64,000 bases of DNA from Tricholoma matsutake. Its lineage: Eukaryota > Basidiomycota > Agaricomycetes > Agaricales > Tricholomataceae. The notes beneath the pieces are model-generated. The model ran no database searches. It had not been told where the DNA came from and saw only the letters and a program-made list of their open reading frames with translations. Made by a program: the position numbers and the translations under genes. Location of the stretch: contig AP026545.1 of assembly GCA_026075535.2 (NCBI GenBank), positions 806,001 to 870,000 of the forward strand, read 5' to 3'. This document shows, piece after piece, positions 42,626 to 53,260 of this stretch. How positions within the stretch are numbered: position 1 is the first letter of the stretch; every line of letters starts with the position of its first letter.

Positions 42626-43509
42626 GTGGGCTATGCATACTCCTGCCCAAGAAAATACAGAACTGGATGAAAAACTCTCATTGACCAACATCTCGTGGCT
42701 GGCTGTATCCAGCCATCATCATCCCCTTATGCTTCCCCATCCTTCATCCCAAAAGCCGACACCTCCATTCTCCCTAGATGGGTGAATGATTATTGTAAAC
42801 TCAACAGTGTGACAGTCCCTGACCACTACCCCCTCCCACAAATTGAGAATATCCTTGCAGATTGCTCAAAAGGGAAGATCTGGGGGAAGATCGACATGAT
42901 GAATTCCTTCTTTCAGACACTGGTACACCCAGACCACATCAAGTACACTGTGACACTCACATCATTTGGACTGTGGGAGTGGGTCATCATGCCCATGGGG
43001 TTGAGAAATTCACCAGCCACACACCAACGACACATCACACTTGCACTCTCAGATCTCATTGGGAAAATCTGCCACATATATCTGGACGACATTATCATCT
43101 GGTCATCATCCCTGGCCAAACACCGCATGAATGTTTCCCATGTATTAGAAGCACTGCATTCAGCACAACTTTACTGCTCACTCAAGAAATCACAGCTCTT
43201 CACAACAGAGATTGATTTCCTTGGACACCACATCTCGGCTCAAGGAATTGAAGCTGATGGCACAAAAGTTGAATGAGTGATAAACTGGCCTGTCCCTAAA
43301 TCTGCCAAACACGTGCAGCAATTTCTTGGTCTCATCTGATATATTAGGGTTTTCCTTCCATCCATCGCAGAACATACCACAATACTAACTCCTCTGACAA
43401 AATAGGAGTGCAACAACATTTTCCCTACATGGACCTCAGAACATCAGCATGCCTTCGAAGCAATCAAAGGGTTGGTCCTCAGCCAGGACTGCCTTTTAGT
43501 CAAAGGGTA
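42626..43509 (+). pseudogene. Orphan gypsy reverse transcriptase fragment
   Basis: Begins inside RT at G-Y-A-Y-S-C-P-R-K-Y and ends in the RT/RNase H connection (A-F-E-A-I-K-G-L-V-L-S-Q-D-C). It keeps F-I-P-K-A-D, I-W-G-K-I-D-M-M-N-S-F-F, W-V-I-M-P-M-G-L-R-N-S and an intact catalytic box H-I-Y-L-D-D-I-I-I-W. It is the same family as chromovirus F but plus-oriented, without LTRs. A base is lost at P-S-F-I/P-K-A-D, and TGA/TAG codons appear after 43276. Confidence 0.85.
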
Positions 43510-44590
43510 AGTTGTAACCTGCTTCTTGGACAGAGCTGTATCACTTACACAGATGAGATGGCCCTCCATTTGTACAGTCATAACATGATGCTATTCAATG
43601 TGGTATATACTTAGGACTTATATATTTAAACTGGTGTTGTAAAGCTGATAATAGGATGAAATCCTCGAGCCACAGTCTTCTCTAGATCCCAGTGTGATGT
43701 GAGAACCATCAAATGTTCAGATTTCACTGAAAAACATGTTCCTATGATGGGAAGCAAGCAAATTCAGCAGCTTTAAATCAGGATCAGCTGAGCTGAATTT
43801 CCTTAAATCAGGCTTAAATTGAGCTTAGACTGAGTTGGTTCACATTAAATTGCCCAGGGATCAGTTACTTAGCCCTCAAATTGACACTTATTTCCACTTA
43901 TTGGTTTGCAAACAGACAGATAGAGACTCAGTAGCTAGAATGATCATAAATGGCCATGCTGTGTATATTGCATTTGCAGACCCAAAACCACTCACATGGT
44001 GTGTGTTTCCTGCCAAATGATGGCAGGAGGCATGTCGTGACCATGTCATGTGACATTTCCACTCAAGTTGGGTTGGGTCAAAGAATGAATGACAAGGAAG
44101 ATGACTAGCCATCATTCAGGAATCAGGTGTAGCATGGGATGCAAGTGGTCAACCAGTTGCAACCACAGCAACTACAGGCTTGGAGGGTGAGGGTCCTTCA
44201 AATAATCCACAGGCTGAGTCAGAAACACCAGTGGATGATGCAACTGCAACAGACTATTGAGATCAGCACTGTGAATGGCACTGTCATGCCCCCTTTGATG
44301 TGGTGTGCTAATTATAGAACATCATATTATGTGAAGTTCCCCTTGTCTCTTTTTCTTTCTATCTCATCCTTTATCATATTCCCATTGTGAGACTCATAGT
44401 ATATATACCTACATACATATGCTAGACACCTCAGTCTATTATACACTGACTGAGGTGAGTAGACTATATTGTTCAATCCATACACTTGATTACTTACTGT
44501 ACTATTTATAGTTTACTCATGTATTGTTTAGGTACAGTAGTAACCAATCTAGTCCATTATACACTGACTGAGTTTACTTGCTTAGGTTGG
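43510..44590. other. No gene recognised
   Basis: AT-rich sequence with short open stretches only. A direct repeat ATTATACACTGACTGAG occurs at about 44437-44455 and 44558-44574. A Gln-rich open frame (44139-44390) has no known motif. Confidence 0.4.
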
Positions 44591-45600
44591 ATCTCTATAG
44601 AAGGCAGAAGTCCTACTAGAGGCATTTTAGTAGTATTGACATTTGTTTGTTATCTTTGTAATCAGAACTAAAATGATGATTTGACCTTTCAAACAGATAT
44701 TGTTTCAAACACTGTTTAATGGATTATGGAACAGAGCCCCAATTCACATGGGAAGCTTTTTTGAATTAGATCCTACTGTTTCGAACAATATTTAAACAAT
44801 ATTGGCATTTGTTACTCCAGAAAAAGCATACATACAGGGTGAGTTTTAATTAAACACTGTTTGAAAAAATTTGTTTTAAATAGTGTTTAAAGGTCTGGTT
44901 CAGTCTGGTTTTTTTGCCCCATTTGTATGAACCACAACCGCAACCAGTTGCCTATTATGGTAAGACCCCACAAAACCAGACTGAACCACAAAAAACTGGT
45001 CCAAAGCGGTTCAAACTGCAGTTTGGTCATAACCAGTTTGAACTGACTAAAACTGGTCTTCTCATAGAATTTAGTACATAAAACCACTTGTAAACTATAG
45101 TATAGAGTGTATAGTAGTTGACCATAAAGGTTTTATGGTGATGACAATCCTCTACATCTCAAAAATTCTGGACTGTTTCTCTTGAAAATATGGTCAAAAG
45201 ATGCGTATTTATGAGGAGTACACAGTAGCAGTTTGAACTGACTCAAACTGGTTTTTATCAGTTTGGTTCAGAGTGGTTCTTACATCCCAGGAAGCCCAAA
45301 CTGCAACTGACAGTCCAGTTTTTTGCAGTTCAGTCCAGTTCAGTTGCAGTCTTTTTCCGGTTTGATGAACTGGACCTTTAAACACTAGTTTTAAACCAAA
45401 TACTTTTTATCCCTGCTTCAAACAGCATTTAAATAGTATTTTCAAATCCTCACCTGTAGGAACAGTATATGTCCCATTAAACAGTGTTTGAAACAATCTC
45501 TGTTTAAAATTTGAAAGTTCAAATAGTTCTGATTACAAAGATAACAAACAAATGTTAATGCTATCAAAATGCCTCTATTACGACTTCTCCCTTCTGAAAC
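44590..45600. mobile_element. Inverted-repeat element hosting a hAT MITE
   Basis: About 120 bp at 44590-44720 recurs inverted at 45478-45595. Shared words include AGAGGCATTTT, ACATTTGTTTGTTATCTTTG, TAATCAGAACT and TTGTTTCAAACACTGTTTAA. The unit looks like a MITE with about 120-bp inverted ends into which the hAT MITE at 44881 later jumped. The interior is rich in TTTAAACA/TGTTTAAA palindromic words. No clean target duplication was found at the outer ends. Confidence 0.65.
44881..45387. mobile_element. hAT-type MITE (507 bp)
   Basis: Starts TAGTGTTTAAAGGTCTGGTT and ends AACTGGACCTTTAAACACTA. A perfect 8-bp target duplication GTTTTAAA lies at 44873-44880 and 45388-45395. Related to the MITE at 127 and the fragment at 40023. 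Internal sequence is AT-rich with repeated AAACTGGT/ACCAGTTT words and no open frame. Confidence 0.93.
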
Positions 45601-46840
45601 CATTATATTATGGCCTCAAATTGTTTCATTCTATATTGTTGCTATTTTGAGCTGTGGTAAGCAGATTGGCCAAGTAAGCAAATGATAAACTGTAATAGAC
45701 ATGTGATGCCTTGAGCTGACTAAGTTTGATGACTAAGTCTTGGTTTTGGTTATGGTTTGAAATGGTGTTTGACTACAAAATTTGCACTTTTTTTGCTTCA
45801 TATAACTGTAACACTGTTCAAACCATGTTTAACAGTTTTAAACACCCTATCTAAATGCACTATTGTTTAAATAGAAATGATATGGGTATGGGTGCTCTGA
45901 TTTAATCTCATATCAGTCTGTTATCTATTGCTTATGTGATATGAAAGGGCAGCCTATGTTGGGTGGGCTACTTACATGGTTGAAGTCAATGATATTGAAA
46001 AGATAAGTATATTGATTAAGAGAAATAAGCAGATTTACTACAGATTACTTAGTAGCCATGATGTTCCTTGATCATTTCAACTAATATGGGAGAATGTTAG
46101 GTGAAATAGTCACACACCTGCTTATCATAAATATGTACAAGCAATATGTTGGATTTTCGGTGATTGGCACAAGGTGTTAGCCTATAAGGTTACAAACCGA
46201 TGATTGTACACTTCTGTAGCTAGAGCTTATATACCATTCCCATGCTGTATAAATACTGGCTATGTCTACTTGCCTGCACTGGATTACATAAGATTGCTAA
46301 GGAACTGAGGACTGATACCGAGTTGCTGATGTGGCTGATTCAAATCCCAACACAATACACCAGAAGGTGAAAGTTATGGCCTCATCAGGCAGAGGATACA
46401 CCACTGGGGTCCATACTACAAAGAAATAATATACATTAAAGGTGTGTATTAGAGTCTCTTTGTAACAACTGCTGTAGAGCTTTTGACTTTTTCTGTAAAA
46501 AGAATTGTCACATGTCACAAAAAGTAAAATACCTCATTCAATTGTATCACCTTCTATCTTCACATGCCTTCTCCCACACATCATATACCTGTAGGTAACA
46601 GTAGAGTATTTGGCTAATCAAACATAAGTTACACATATAACATATAAAGACTTGGATCTCTTGTTTAAATGAAGCTATATCAGTTAATTGTGCCATCACC
46701 TCTGGGACTCCCAAGTATATGTGATGTGACAGGGCAGGGGAATCCCACATTATTGGGACTGGCCCAAATGTAACATGGGGCTGCCCACAGCAGTTGGACC
46801 TCCCCAAGGTATACTTGGTCCAGATATACTTCTGTGGGGC
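45601..46840. other. No gene recognised
   Basis: AT-rich, with short minus-strand open stretches (46297-46518, 46547-46873) that show no motif. A GATTCAAATCCC word at about 46338 resembles a tRNA B box but no tRNA folds around it. Confidence 0.4.
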
Positions 46841-46930
46841 AGACCAACATACCCGTGAACACCATACCCACACAGGTAGGGGTATGGTGTTACCGCAGGT
46901 TTTTGTGGGTTACCCATGGTTATTTGCAGG
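46841..46930. repeat. TACCC/GGGTA low-complexity patch
   Basis: Inverted GGGTA/TACCC words (ACACCATACCCACACAGG, GGGGTATGGTGTTACC) form a hairpin. A second such patch lies at 47820-47990 with CCCATACCCATACCCGTACC. Confidence 0.6.
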
Positions 46931-46979
46931 TATCGACATGAATATGTATTTTAATAATATAATTACACTAAATTAATAT

Positions 46980-47745
46980 ATAGAAAGTGAAACCCCCCTC
47001 TGGCGTTTGGAGTGAGGGGGTGGTGCCTGTAGTTGCTGAGAACAGAATGAGTAACCCCCCCACTTGCATTTGCAGTGAGAGAGGGGGGGACATGCCTGTA
47101 GTCACCAAAAACAGAATGAGAAACCCCCTTGCTCGCATTTGCAGTGAGAGAGGGGGGGGGGGTGCTGCCTGTAGTTGCTGAGAACAGAATGTTGTCGTCA
47201 TTGTTGTCCTGCCCTTGTCATCATTGTCATCCTGCCTGTGTCATCATTGTCCTGCCCTCATCATCATTGTCCTGCCACCTTTGCCATCATTGTCCTGTGT
47301 TGCCATTGTCCTGTGTTGCCATTGTCTTGCATTGCTGTCTCCTCCTGGTTGTTGTCATCATTCCACCTGCTATCCACCCCACGAGCAGTTGCTCGTGAGG
47401 CTGGGGGCAGGTGGTGTGTCATTTCTTGTTTGCGCTGGTCCCATCCCTGTTGTTCTCCACCTTGCGAGCAGAGGCTCACAATGGTGGTGGGGGGGGGAAG
47501 TGCTGTCGAGGGTGTTGTCTCATTGTTATGTCACTATTAGAACCTAAAAATCGAATAAAACTATTAGTTAGTTAGAAAAAAACAAGAACAAAAGATATAT
47601 AAAAATACCTAGGGCCCAAATGATGATAGACATCGTTTGGGCCCATATCCTATGTGGTGCGGCCATTGTAGTTCCTTGCTGTTGTCCTTGCTCCCCATTT
47701 CCACCCCATGAGCAGTTGCTCATGGTGGTGGTTGGGGTGCTGGTG
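46980..47745 (-). repeat. Composite palindrome/intron-like repeat, copy 3
   Basis: Same module order as copy 2. Three tandem hairpin units of about 70 bp (stems C-rich to G-rich at 46993-47020, 47054-47089 and 47124-47162, each followed by TGCCTGTAG and ACAGAATG); CATTGTCCTGCC tandem words (47190-47340); palindromes CCCCACGAGCAGTTGCTCGTG (about 47378) and GCGAGCAGAGGCTCAC (about 47465); an antisense intron-like segment (47544-47608: GTATTT donor, CTAACTAAC branch, TTTTTAG acceptor) abutting GGGCCCAAATGATG...CGTTTGGGCCC (47612-47644); then another GAGCAGTTGCTC palindrome at 47709-47722. Confidence 0.82.
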
Positions 47746-48062
47746 GTGGTAACCTGGATCGTCCTATAGTTTAGAATTAGTGAGTAATCAACAAGGTCAG
47801 ATGGTCACTCACCTGACCAAAATCCGGGTACCGGCATACCCGCACATACCCATAACACCATGGAAAAAGGGTACAGTGTTGCCTGGGTATGGCAATCCCA
47901 TACCCATACCCGTACCTGTGCATACCCGTGACCAGAAACACATGGTGTTACCCATACCCATGCCATGCCCTAGCACTGGGACAATCTATCCTAAGTAGTG
48001 GGTCATGGGTTGCCTGAAGTGGGAGAAGGCAGAGATAAAAGTGCTCACCAGCAGTGGGGTGG

Positions 48063-48437
48063 TGTTAGGGTGACACACACTTATCTGCTAGCTAACACTG
48101 TGTGGGTTCTCTCTACAGAAGGGGGCAGGATGGGTGTGTATGATGGGGAAATTGATGGTTTTGATGTGAGGGGTTATTAATACTCTAGTTGATTGAGGAA
48201 GGTGTTTTGCACCACAAGTGTAGGTGGAACACCTAAGAGAACACAACTGAGGTCCTCTAGGCATATATTTAGGCTTATATACTGTGTTACATATATTGTA
48301 CATTGTTGCTCCCAATGCATGTGTACATGCACATACATATTGACACATGTAAAATAAAATTCTCATGCCTCACACATGTAGCATAATTCAGCATAATTGA
48401 ATGAGAATATATTAGGTAATGGGGCTGCTTCCTAACA
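48063..48437 (-). repeat. 3' LTR of gypsy element G (375 bp)
   Basis: On the plus strand it reads TGTTAGGGTGACACAC to GGGGCTGCTTCCTAACA, with TGTTAG...CTAACA ends. A polypurine-like tract (AAAATTGGGGTAA in element sense) abuts it at 48438-48450. A second copy of this LTR starts at 63756 in the same orientation. Confidence 0.85.
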
Positions 48438-48965
48438 TTACCCCAATTTTTATGCCTTGACTTCCAGAGGAGAAAATATATAGTATTTGTCCCCTCCATG
48501 AAATTTTGGTAAGGCCAGAATTTCATCCCCTCATACATCATTCTCACAATGCAACACAGAGTAGTTGGGTTACATTTAAAGAATTGGGTGATTGTGCTAC
48601 ATGCTTGCTTACAATTCTCCTCAGGTTCCCATGAGTTATTTTCATCAGTATAGTCTTTCCACTTAATTAGGCATTCCAATTATTTTGTTGAAGGCAGGAA
48701 TCTAGGATTTCTTTGACTACATCTGGGGCACCTTCTATAGTTATTGAAGCCTGGGGAGTAGTTTGTTGACCAGGAATAGTGGGCAGGCAGTAGGGGCATT
48801 GGTGGGAGACATTTATCTCCAGATCAATCTTGAATGATTGGATTAATTTTAGTACTACTGCATTAGGTGAGATTACTTTTGAGATTGATATGGGGGTAAA
48901 ACTATCCAGAAACAGAAACCTGGGGTTTCTGAGGTTTTTGCGAGAAACCCCTGGTAAATGGTCAA
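48438..48965 (-). pseudogene. Gypsy element G chromodomain end
   Basis: The minus-strand frame reads L-I-K-W-K-D-Y-T-D-E-N-N-S-W-E-P-E-E-N-C-K, a chromodomain core, then R-M-M-Y-E-G-M-K-F-W-P-Y-Q and the S-R-H-K-N-W-G-N-V-R-K terminus before the polypurine tract. Upstream (48700-48965) is S-F-K-I-D-L-E-I-N-V-S...I-E-G-A-P-D-V-V, with stops. Nothing of RT or integrase is left. Confidence 0.78.
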
Positions 48966-49795
48966 ATTGAATTTTTGGTGAGTGAAATGATCACAGTGAT
49001 GGTCCAGCACCAACTGCATGTCACATGCTCTTTGCCATTTTGGTTCAGTCCCTCTTAGTCTGAGCTGTTAAACAAACATTCCATTGTCATCGATACCTGG
49101 GTTCATGCTCATGATCCCAATAGTAGATCACTCTTGCTTAACCTCTTACCTCAGGAGTTTTGGATGTCAGGAGTTTTGGATGTCAGGAGAACTGGAACAG
49201 TTTGAAGTGACTCTAGGTGAGCTTTCTCTATCTAAACATTATATCTCTGCTAAATGCACACATTGATGTTTAGATTGTGCTCTTAGATACCGGCCATGTT
49301 CTCTATCATGCTACAAAGTTAAAATTTGCTGGTTTCTCAGTATAACAGATGACACTGCATGTTTGAGAAGGCCAATGCTGAAATAAATCCCTTCTTCATC
49401 ATGTCCTTTACTTTCACCAAGTATGCAACCCCACCAAGCTTTGCTGCTTTCTCAGCTTTGGCATTCTCCTCTCTATGACATTTGAATGAGCTGCTGATCT
49501 TGTGTATCCAAAAATTGCTGCTCCAAATTCTGTTGTTTGTTGGTGTTACAGTGTGAATGTCCCTACAAGTGCTGTGGGCACTGTTATCACTATGAGGGAT
49601 ACCATTCTGCATTCTGCTGACCTCCTTCCCATTCTCTGTGATATGGAAGTTGCTTTCAGAAATAGAATGAGGTCCATTGTGATGACCATGAAGTCAGCCA
49701 AAACAGAACTTCAAAGCATGTACAAATATCATTTTGTGAAGGTGAGTCAACTATGGATCATGTTGGTGCATTGACTGACATTGCTACAAAGTTAT
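48966..49795. other. No gene recognised
   Basis: Contains an open minus-strand stretch (49337-49612, with GGVAYLVKVKDMMKKGF) and a plus-strand one (49502-49774) that overlap each other. Neither carries a motif I can name. Could be an intron-containing gene fragment. Confidence 0.35.
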
Positions 49796-50245
49796 GAGGT
49801 CTGTACACTGCCCCACATATTCCTGGAGGATTCCTGATCATCCCTGCCACAGCCATTGCCCACCAAATGGTTCATTCCTGGAGCTCTTTACACTGCCCCA
49901 CGTATTCCTGGTAGTCCCTGCTTCAGCCATTGTCCACTAAATGGTTTATTCCTGGCAGTTTCTCTTCCAGTAGGATTCCTGGTGGATTCCTGGTATAATC
50001 CTGGTAAATTGGGCTCTTCCTGGTACCATTCCAGGAATTCCCCAGGACTTGGACTATGAGGAATCCAGGAGGACGGACCAGGAATCCAGTAGGATTGAAC
50101 CAGGAGTCCTTAATACCTAAGTAATAAAAGAAATGACACAAGGCAGAATTGAACCCTAGGCATTTAGACAACATCATTTCAGCACAGCCAATATAACCAC
50201 TACACCACATAGACTTACAAAGTGTGTCCACTAACTGCTCTAGGT
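49796..50245 (-). repeat. tRNA-headed SINE-like repeat with CCTGG-rich body (minus)
   Basis: The minus-strand head (about 50241-50140) has an A-box-like TGGTGTAGTGG and a B-box-like GGGTTCAATTC at about 42-nt spacing, as in RNA polymerase III promoters. The body continues CCTACTGGATTCCTGGT...CCTCCTGGATTCCT, and a reiterated GGATTCCTGGT/GGAATCC block extends to about 49800. The same body follows a different tRNA-like head at 52258. Confidence 0.65.
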
Positions 50246-52165
50246 ACCATTGGGGTGGCTGTGCATGACAAAGCACACAGCTGCATCATCAACACTGCCA
50301 GCTCATCAACCATCACCACCACTCTCAACAACGCCGCTGCCTCCCTCCTCTCCGTTCTACCACCACCACGACTGTGTGGACACCTGCCACCACCATTCCC
50401 ACGCCCACTCCACCATCACCACCACCTTCAAGCGAGCCGACTGGATGGAACGTGGGCCCAAACGACACAACCTGCTGCGTCATTTGGGCCCTACATAAGT
50501 TTTTTTTTCATTTGCTTTTTGTTTTTATAAACTAACTAATCTGTTTCTTTAGTTTTCTAGGTTATAATCTACTGGTAACGACGCCACCACCTGCAAACAA
50601 GCCAACACAGGCCCAAATGACGCGATCTGTGTCGTTTGGGCCACACGTAAGTTTTTTTCATTTGCTTTTTGTTTTTATAAACTAATTAACTCGTTTCTTT
50701 AGTTTTATAGGTTATGATCTACTGGTAACGACACCACCACCCGCAAACGAGCCAACATGGGCCCAAACGATGCAATCTGTGTCGTTTGGGCCCTATGTAA
50801 GTTTTTTTTGTTTGCTTTTTGTTTTTATAAGCTAATTAACTTGTTTCTTTAGTTTTATAGGTTATAATCTACTGGTAACGACGCCACCACCCGCAAACGA
50901 GCCAACACAGGCCCAAATGATGCGATCTGCATTGTTTGGGCCACACGTAAGTTTTTTTCGTTTGCTTTTTGTTTTTATAAACTAACTCATTTCTTTCATT
51001 TTATAGGTTCTACTCTACTGGCAACGATGGCCGGACACGAGACAACCCAACACACCCACCCCATGCCTGCGAGCCTCTGCTCATAGGGTGGATCGTGAGT
51101 GTGTGCAGTCAATGACAACGATGATGCCACTGCCTACCAGCACCAGAACCCCCTACCAGCATACTGGTAACGACGCCACCCGCAAACAAGCTGACTTCAT
51201 GGAATGCAGGCCCAAACGACGCAATGTGTGTCATTTGGGCCCTACATAAGTTTTTTTTTCATTCGCTTTTTGTTTTGATAGTTTAACTAACCTGTTTCTT
51301 TAGTTTTCTAGGTTATAATCTACTGGTAACGATGCCACCACCCACAAATGAGCCGACTGCATGGAACATGGGCCCAAACGACGCAGATTGCGTCGCTTGG
51401 GCCCTACATAAGTTTTTTGTTTGCTTTTTGTTTTTATAAACTAACTAACTTGTTTCTTTTGTTTTATAGGTTCTACTCTACTGGTAACGACAGCCAGACA
51501 CGAGACAACCCAACACACCCACCCCACGCCTGCGAGCCTCTGCTCGTAGGGTGGATTGTGAGTGTGCAGTCGACGACAACAATGATGCCACCACCTACCA
51601 GCACCAGAACCCCCAGAACGTGAAGCACGGCCGCCAACCATGATGGACAACGATGACAGGGCCAACGACACACCACCCGCCTCCAGCCCCATGAGCCACT
51701 GCTCGTGGGGTGGATTGTGGGTGGAATGGCGATGACGGCCACCACCACAGCAGCACCCCAATCTGCTGCCGCGAGCAACTGCTCGTGGGGCAGAAACGGG
51801 GAACCATTGGGATGGGGACGACGGGGAGATGGGGACAGGGACAGGGATGGGGACGAGGACGGGGAGCAGGACCCATGCACCCACACCACGATGAGACACC
51901 ACCAGGCTGCCCCCTCCCCTGCATTTTGCATGGGGAGGGTTTTTTTTTCATTTTTTTTCATTCATATTAATGCCCTCCCCCTCGCCCGCATTTTACAATG
52001 GCGAGGGGATTTTCTTTATTTATTAATAATTGTCGCCCTCCGCGAGGGGATTTAGTTTTATCTGTAAATATTTTTAGGGCTCTCCCTTGCACGAGGTGCA
52101 TGGGAGGGCTTTTTTTATGTAATTGTATTGTATCCCTCGTGTCTAATGCGAGGGATGTCGTTGAT
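50246..52165 (+). repeat. Composite palindrome/intron-like repeat, expanded copy 4
   Basis: Six units of about 150 bp between 50454 and 51469, each a palindrome of the GGGCCCAAAYGAYG...TTTGGGCC type followed by an intron-like segment: 50647-50710, 50797-50860 and 50947-51006 with GTAAGT donors; the units ending at 50560, 51311 and 51469 with ATAAGT in the donor position. Acceptors are TTTCTAG or TTTATAG, preceded by CTAAC/CTAAT branch-like words, and each is followed by GTTATAATCTACTGGTAACG or GTTCTACTCTACTGG. Then GAGC-N-TGCTC palindromes (51065, 51530, 51690, 51763), a GGGGACA/GGGGATG-rich stretch (51811-51870) and five tandem hairpins (51912-52156). Orientation is opposite to copies 1-3. 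Confidence 0.85.
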
Positions 52166-52257
52166 TAAAATTATTTGATCTTAATAGTGACTTTGAGAGA
52201 GATTATATGCTTGAGTTTGAGTTTGAGTCATAAATAAACTTTATATGGATAACAAAT

Positions 52258-52635
52258 AATTCTCCTGTGGCTCAGCTGGTTGAGCACACTTGTCTGGTTT
52301 GTCATGTGATTCCTCATCATGAGGTCTTGAGTTCAATTCCTGCTTTGCCCAAATCTGTTTTGTGGGCATGTTGTGAAATTTCTGAAGTTGAGGCACTTGA
52401 ACTCGTAAGATATCAAATTGACTTTCCATTATGGTTGGATGTTTGGTAACAGACCAGGAATCCTGGTAAGTCCCACTGGATTCCTGGTGAGTCCTACTGG
52501 ATTCCTCCAGGACTATGTGGGGCAGTGTAAAGTTCAGCATTCCTGGCTGTTTTTCCTCCAGTAGGATTCCTGGTTAAGTCCTGCTTTAATCCTGGTAAAT
52601 TGGGCTCTTCCTGGTACTATTCCAGGAATTCTTGC
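52258..52635 (+). repeat. tRNA-headed SINE-like repeat (plus)
   Basis: Head with A-box-like TGGCTCAGCTGGTTGAGC at 52270 and B-box-like GAGTTCAATTCC at 52328-52339. The body from about 52450 carries CCTGGTAAGTCCCACTGGATTCCTGG, CCTACTGGATTCCTCC and GGACTATGTGGGGCAGTGTAAAG, matching the repeat at 49.8-50.2 kb read on its own strand. The block TAATCCTGGTAAATTGGGCT at 52590 also occurs at 49995. Confidence 0.68.
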
Positions 52636-53260
52636 AGTCACTCACAAATGCTGGGTAGTAGTCATTGATGGGGTCACCATTGGATGTTGCTGTTGTGGTG
52701 TCCATGACTGTCAAGTACCCTTATCCAGTAACCATGATTGGTTCTGCACTGATCACAAGGGACATAATTCTGTGTGCTCTATCATTGCTGTGAGCAGCCT
52801 GTGCTGGAGGGGAGACTTGCATGTGCAGATGACAAACATCAAACAGTGGAGCACATTCACAGGGAGCATGGCCAAGCTCAATTCCAGCTGAAGGAGCACT
52901 TACAACATGCCCACATTGTGCACCCAAATGATTCTGATGTGAGTGACCCAGTGTTAGTTGATGAGGACAATGGCAAGGAAGAGGAGTTTGTTGTTGTGTG
53001 TGGTTCTGCTCTGCCAGCTGAGGCCTCACAGGTGAAAGAGGGAAAGGTGCATGCTCAGTTTGGCTGCAAAAGAACCCACAATGAGCAGATCATTGTTGCC
53101 CCATGTGGGATGATTATTGCATGAGACATTCTATGGTGCTGAGGCAGTCAGCAGTGTCATTGTATGTTCAAACCAGTTCTTCTTGTACTATTGTCAGTGC
53201 TCAGACACTTCTAGGAGATGGTGAAGAGGACATTCTGCATGCTGGGATCAATGCTGAAAA
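52636..53260 (+). pseudogene. CxC6-type cysteine cluster gene fragment (KDZ-associated)
   Basis: Frames read H-K-C-W-V-V-V-I-D-G-V-T-I-G-C-C-C-C-G-V-H-D-C with H-D-W-F-C-T-D-H, then C-K-R-T-H-N-E-Q-I-I-V-A-P-C-G-M-I-I-A. This is the CxC6 cysteine cluster that accompanies KDZ transposases. It is the inverted counterpart of 61.7-62.36 kb. A frameshift near 52790 and a TGA near 53122 break it, and the region after 53180 is unrecognisable. Confidence 0.72.

Noticed and set aside
46290..46400. Possible tRNA gene around GATTCAAATCCC
   Set aside because: Only the T-loop-like word is present; no acceptor pairing, A box or anticodon stem could be found on either strand.
47129..47547. Cys/His/Leu-rich open frames (CHHCP repeats) as a metal-binding protein
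   Set aside because: The pattern is a translation of the CATTGTCCTGCC tandem words, open in several frames at once; no start context or homologue suggested.
51441..51970. Long overlapping open frames on both strands at 51.4-52.0 kb
   Set aside because: They arise from GC-rich palindromes and the GGGGACA-type repeat; reading frames on both strands stay open equally, which argues against coding.
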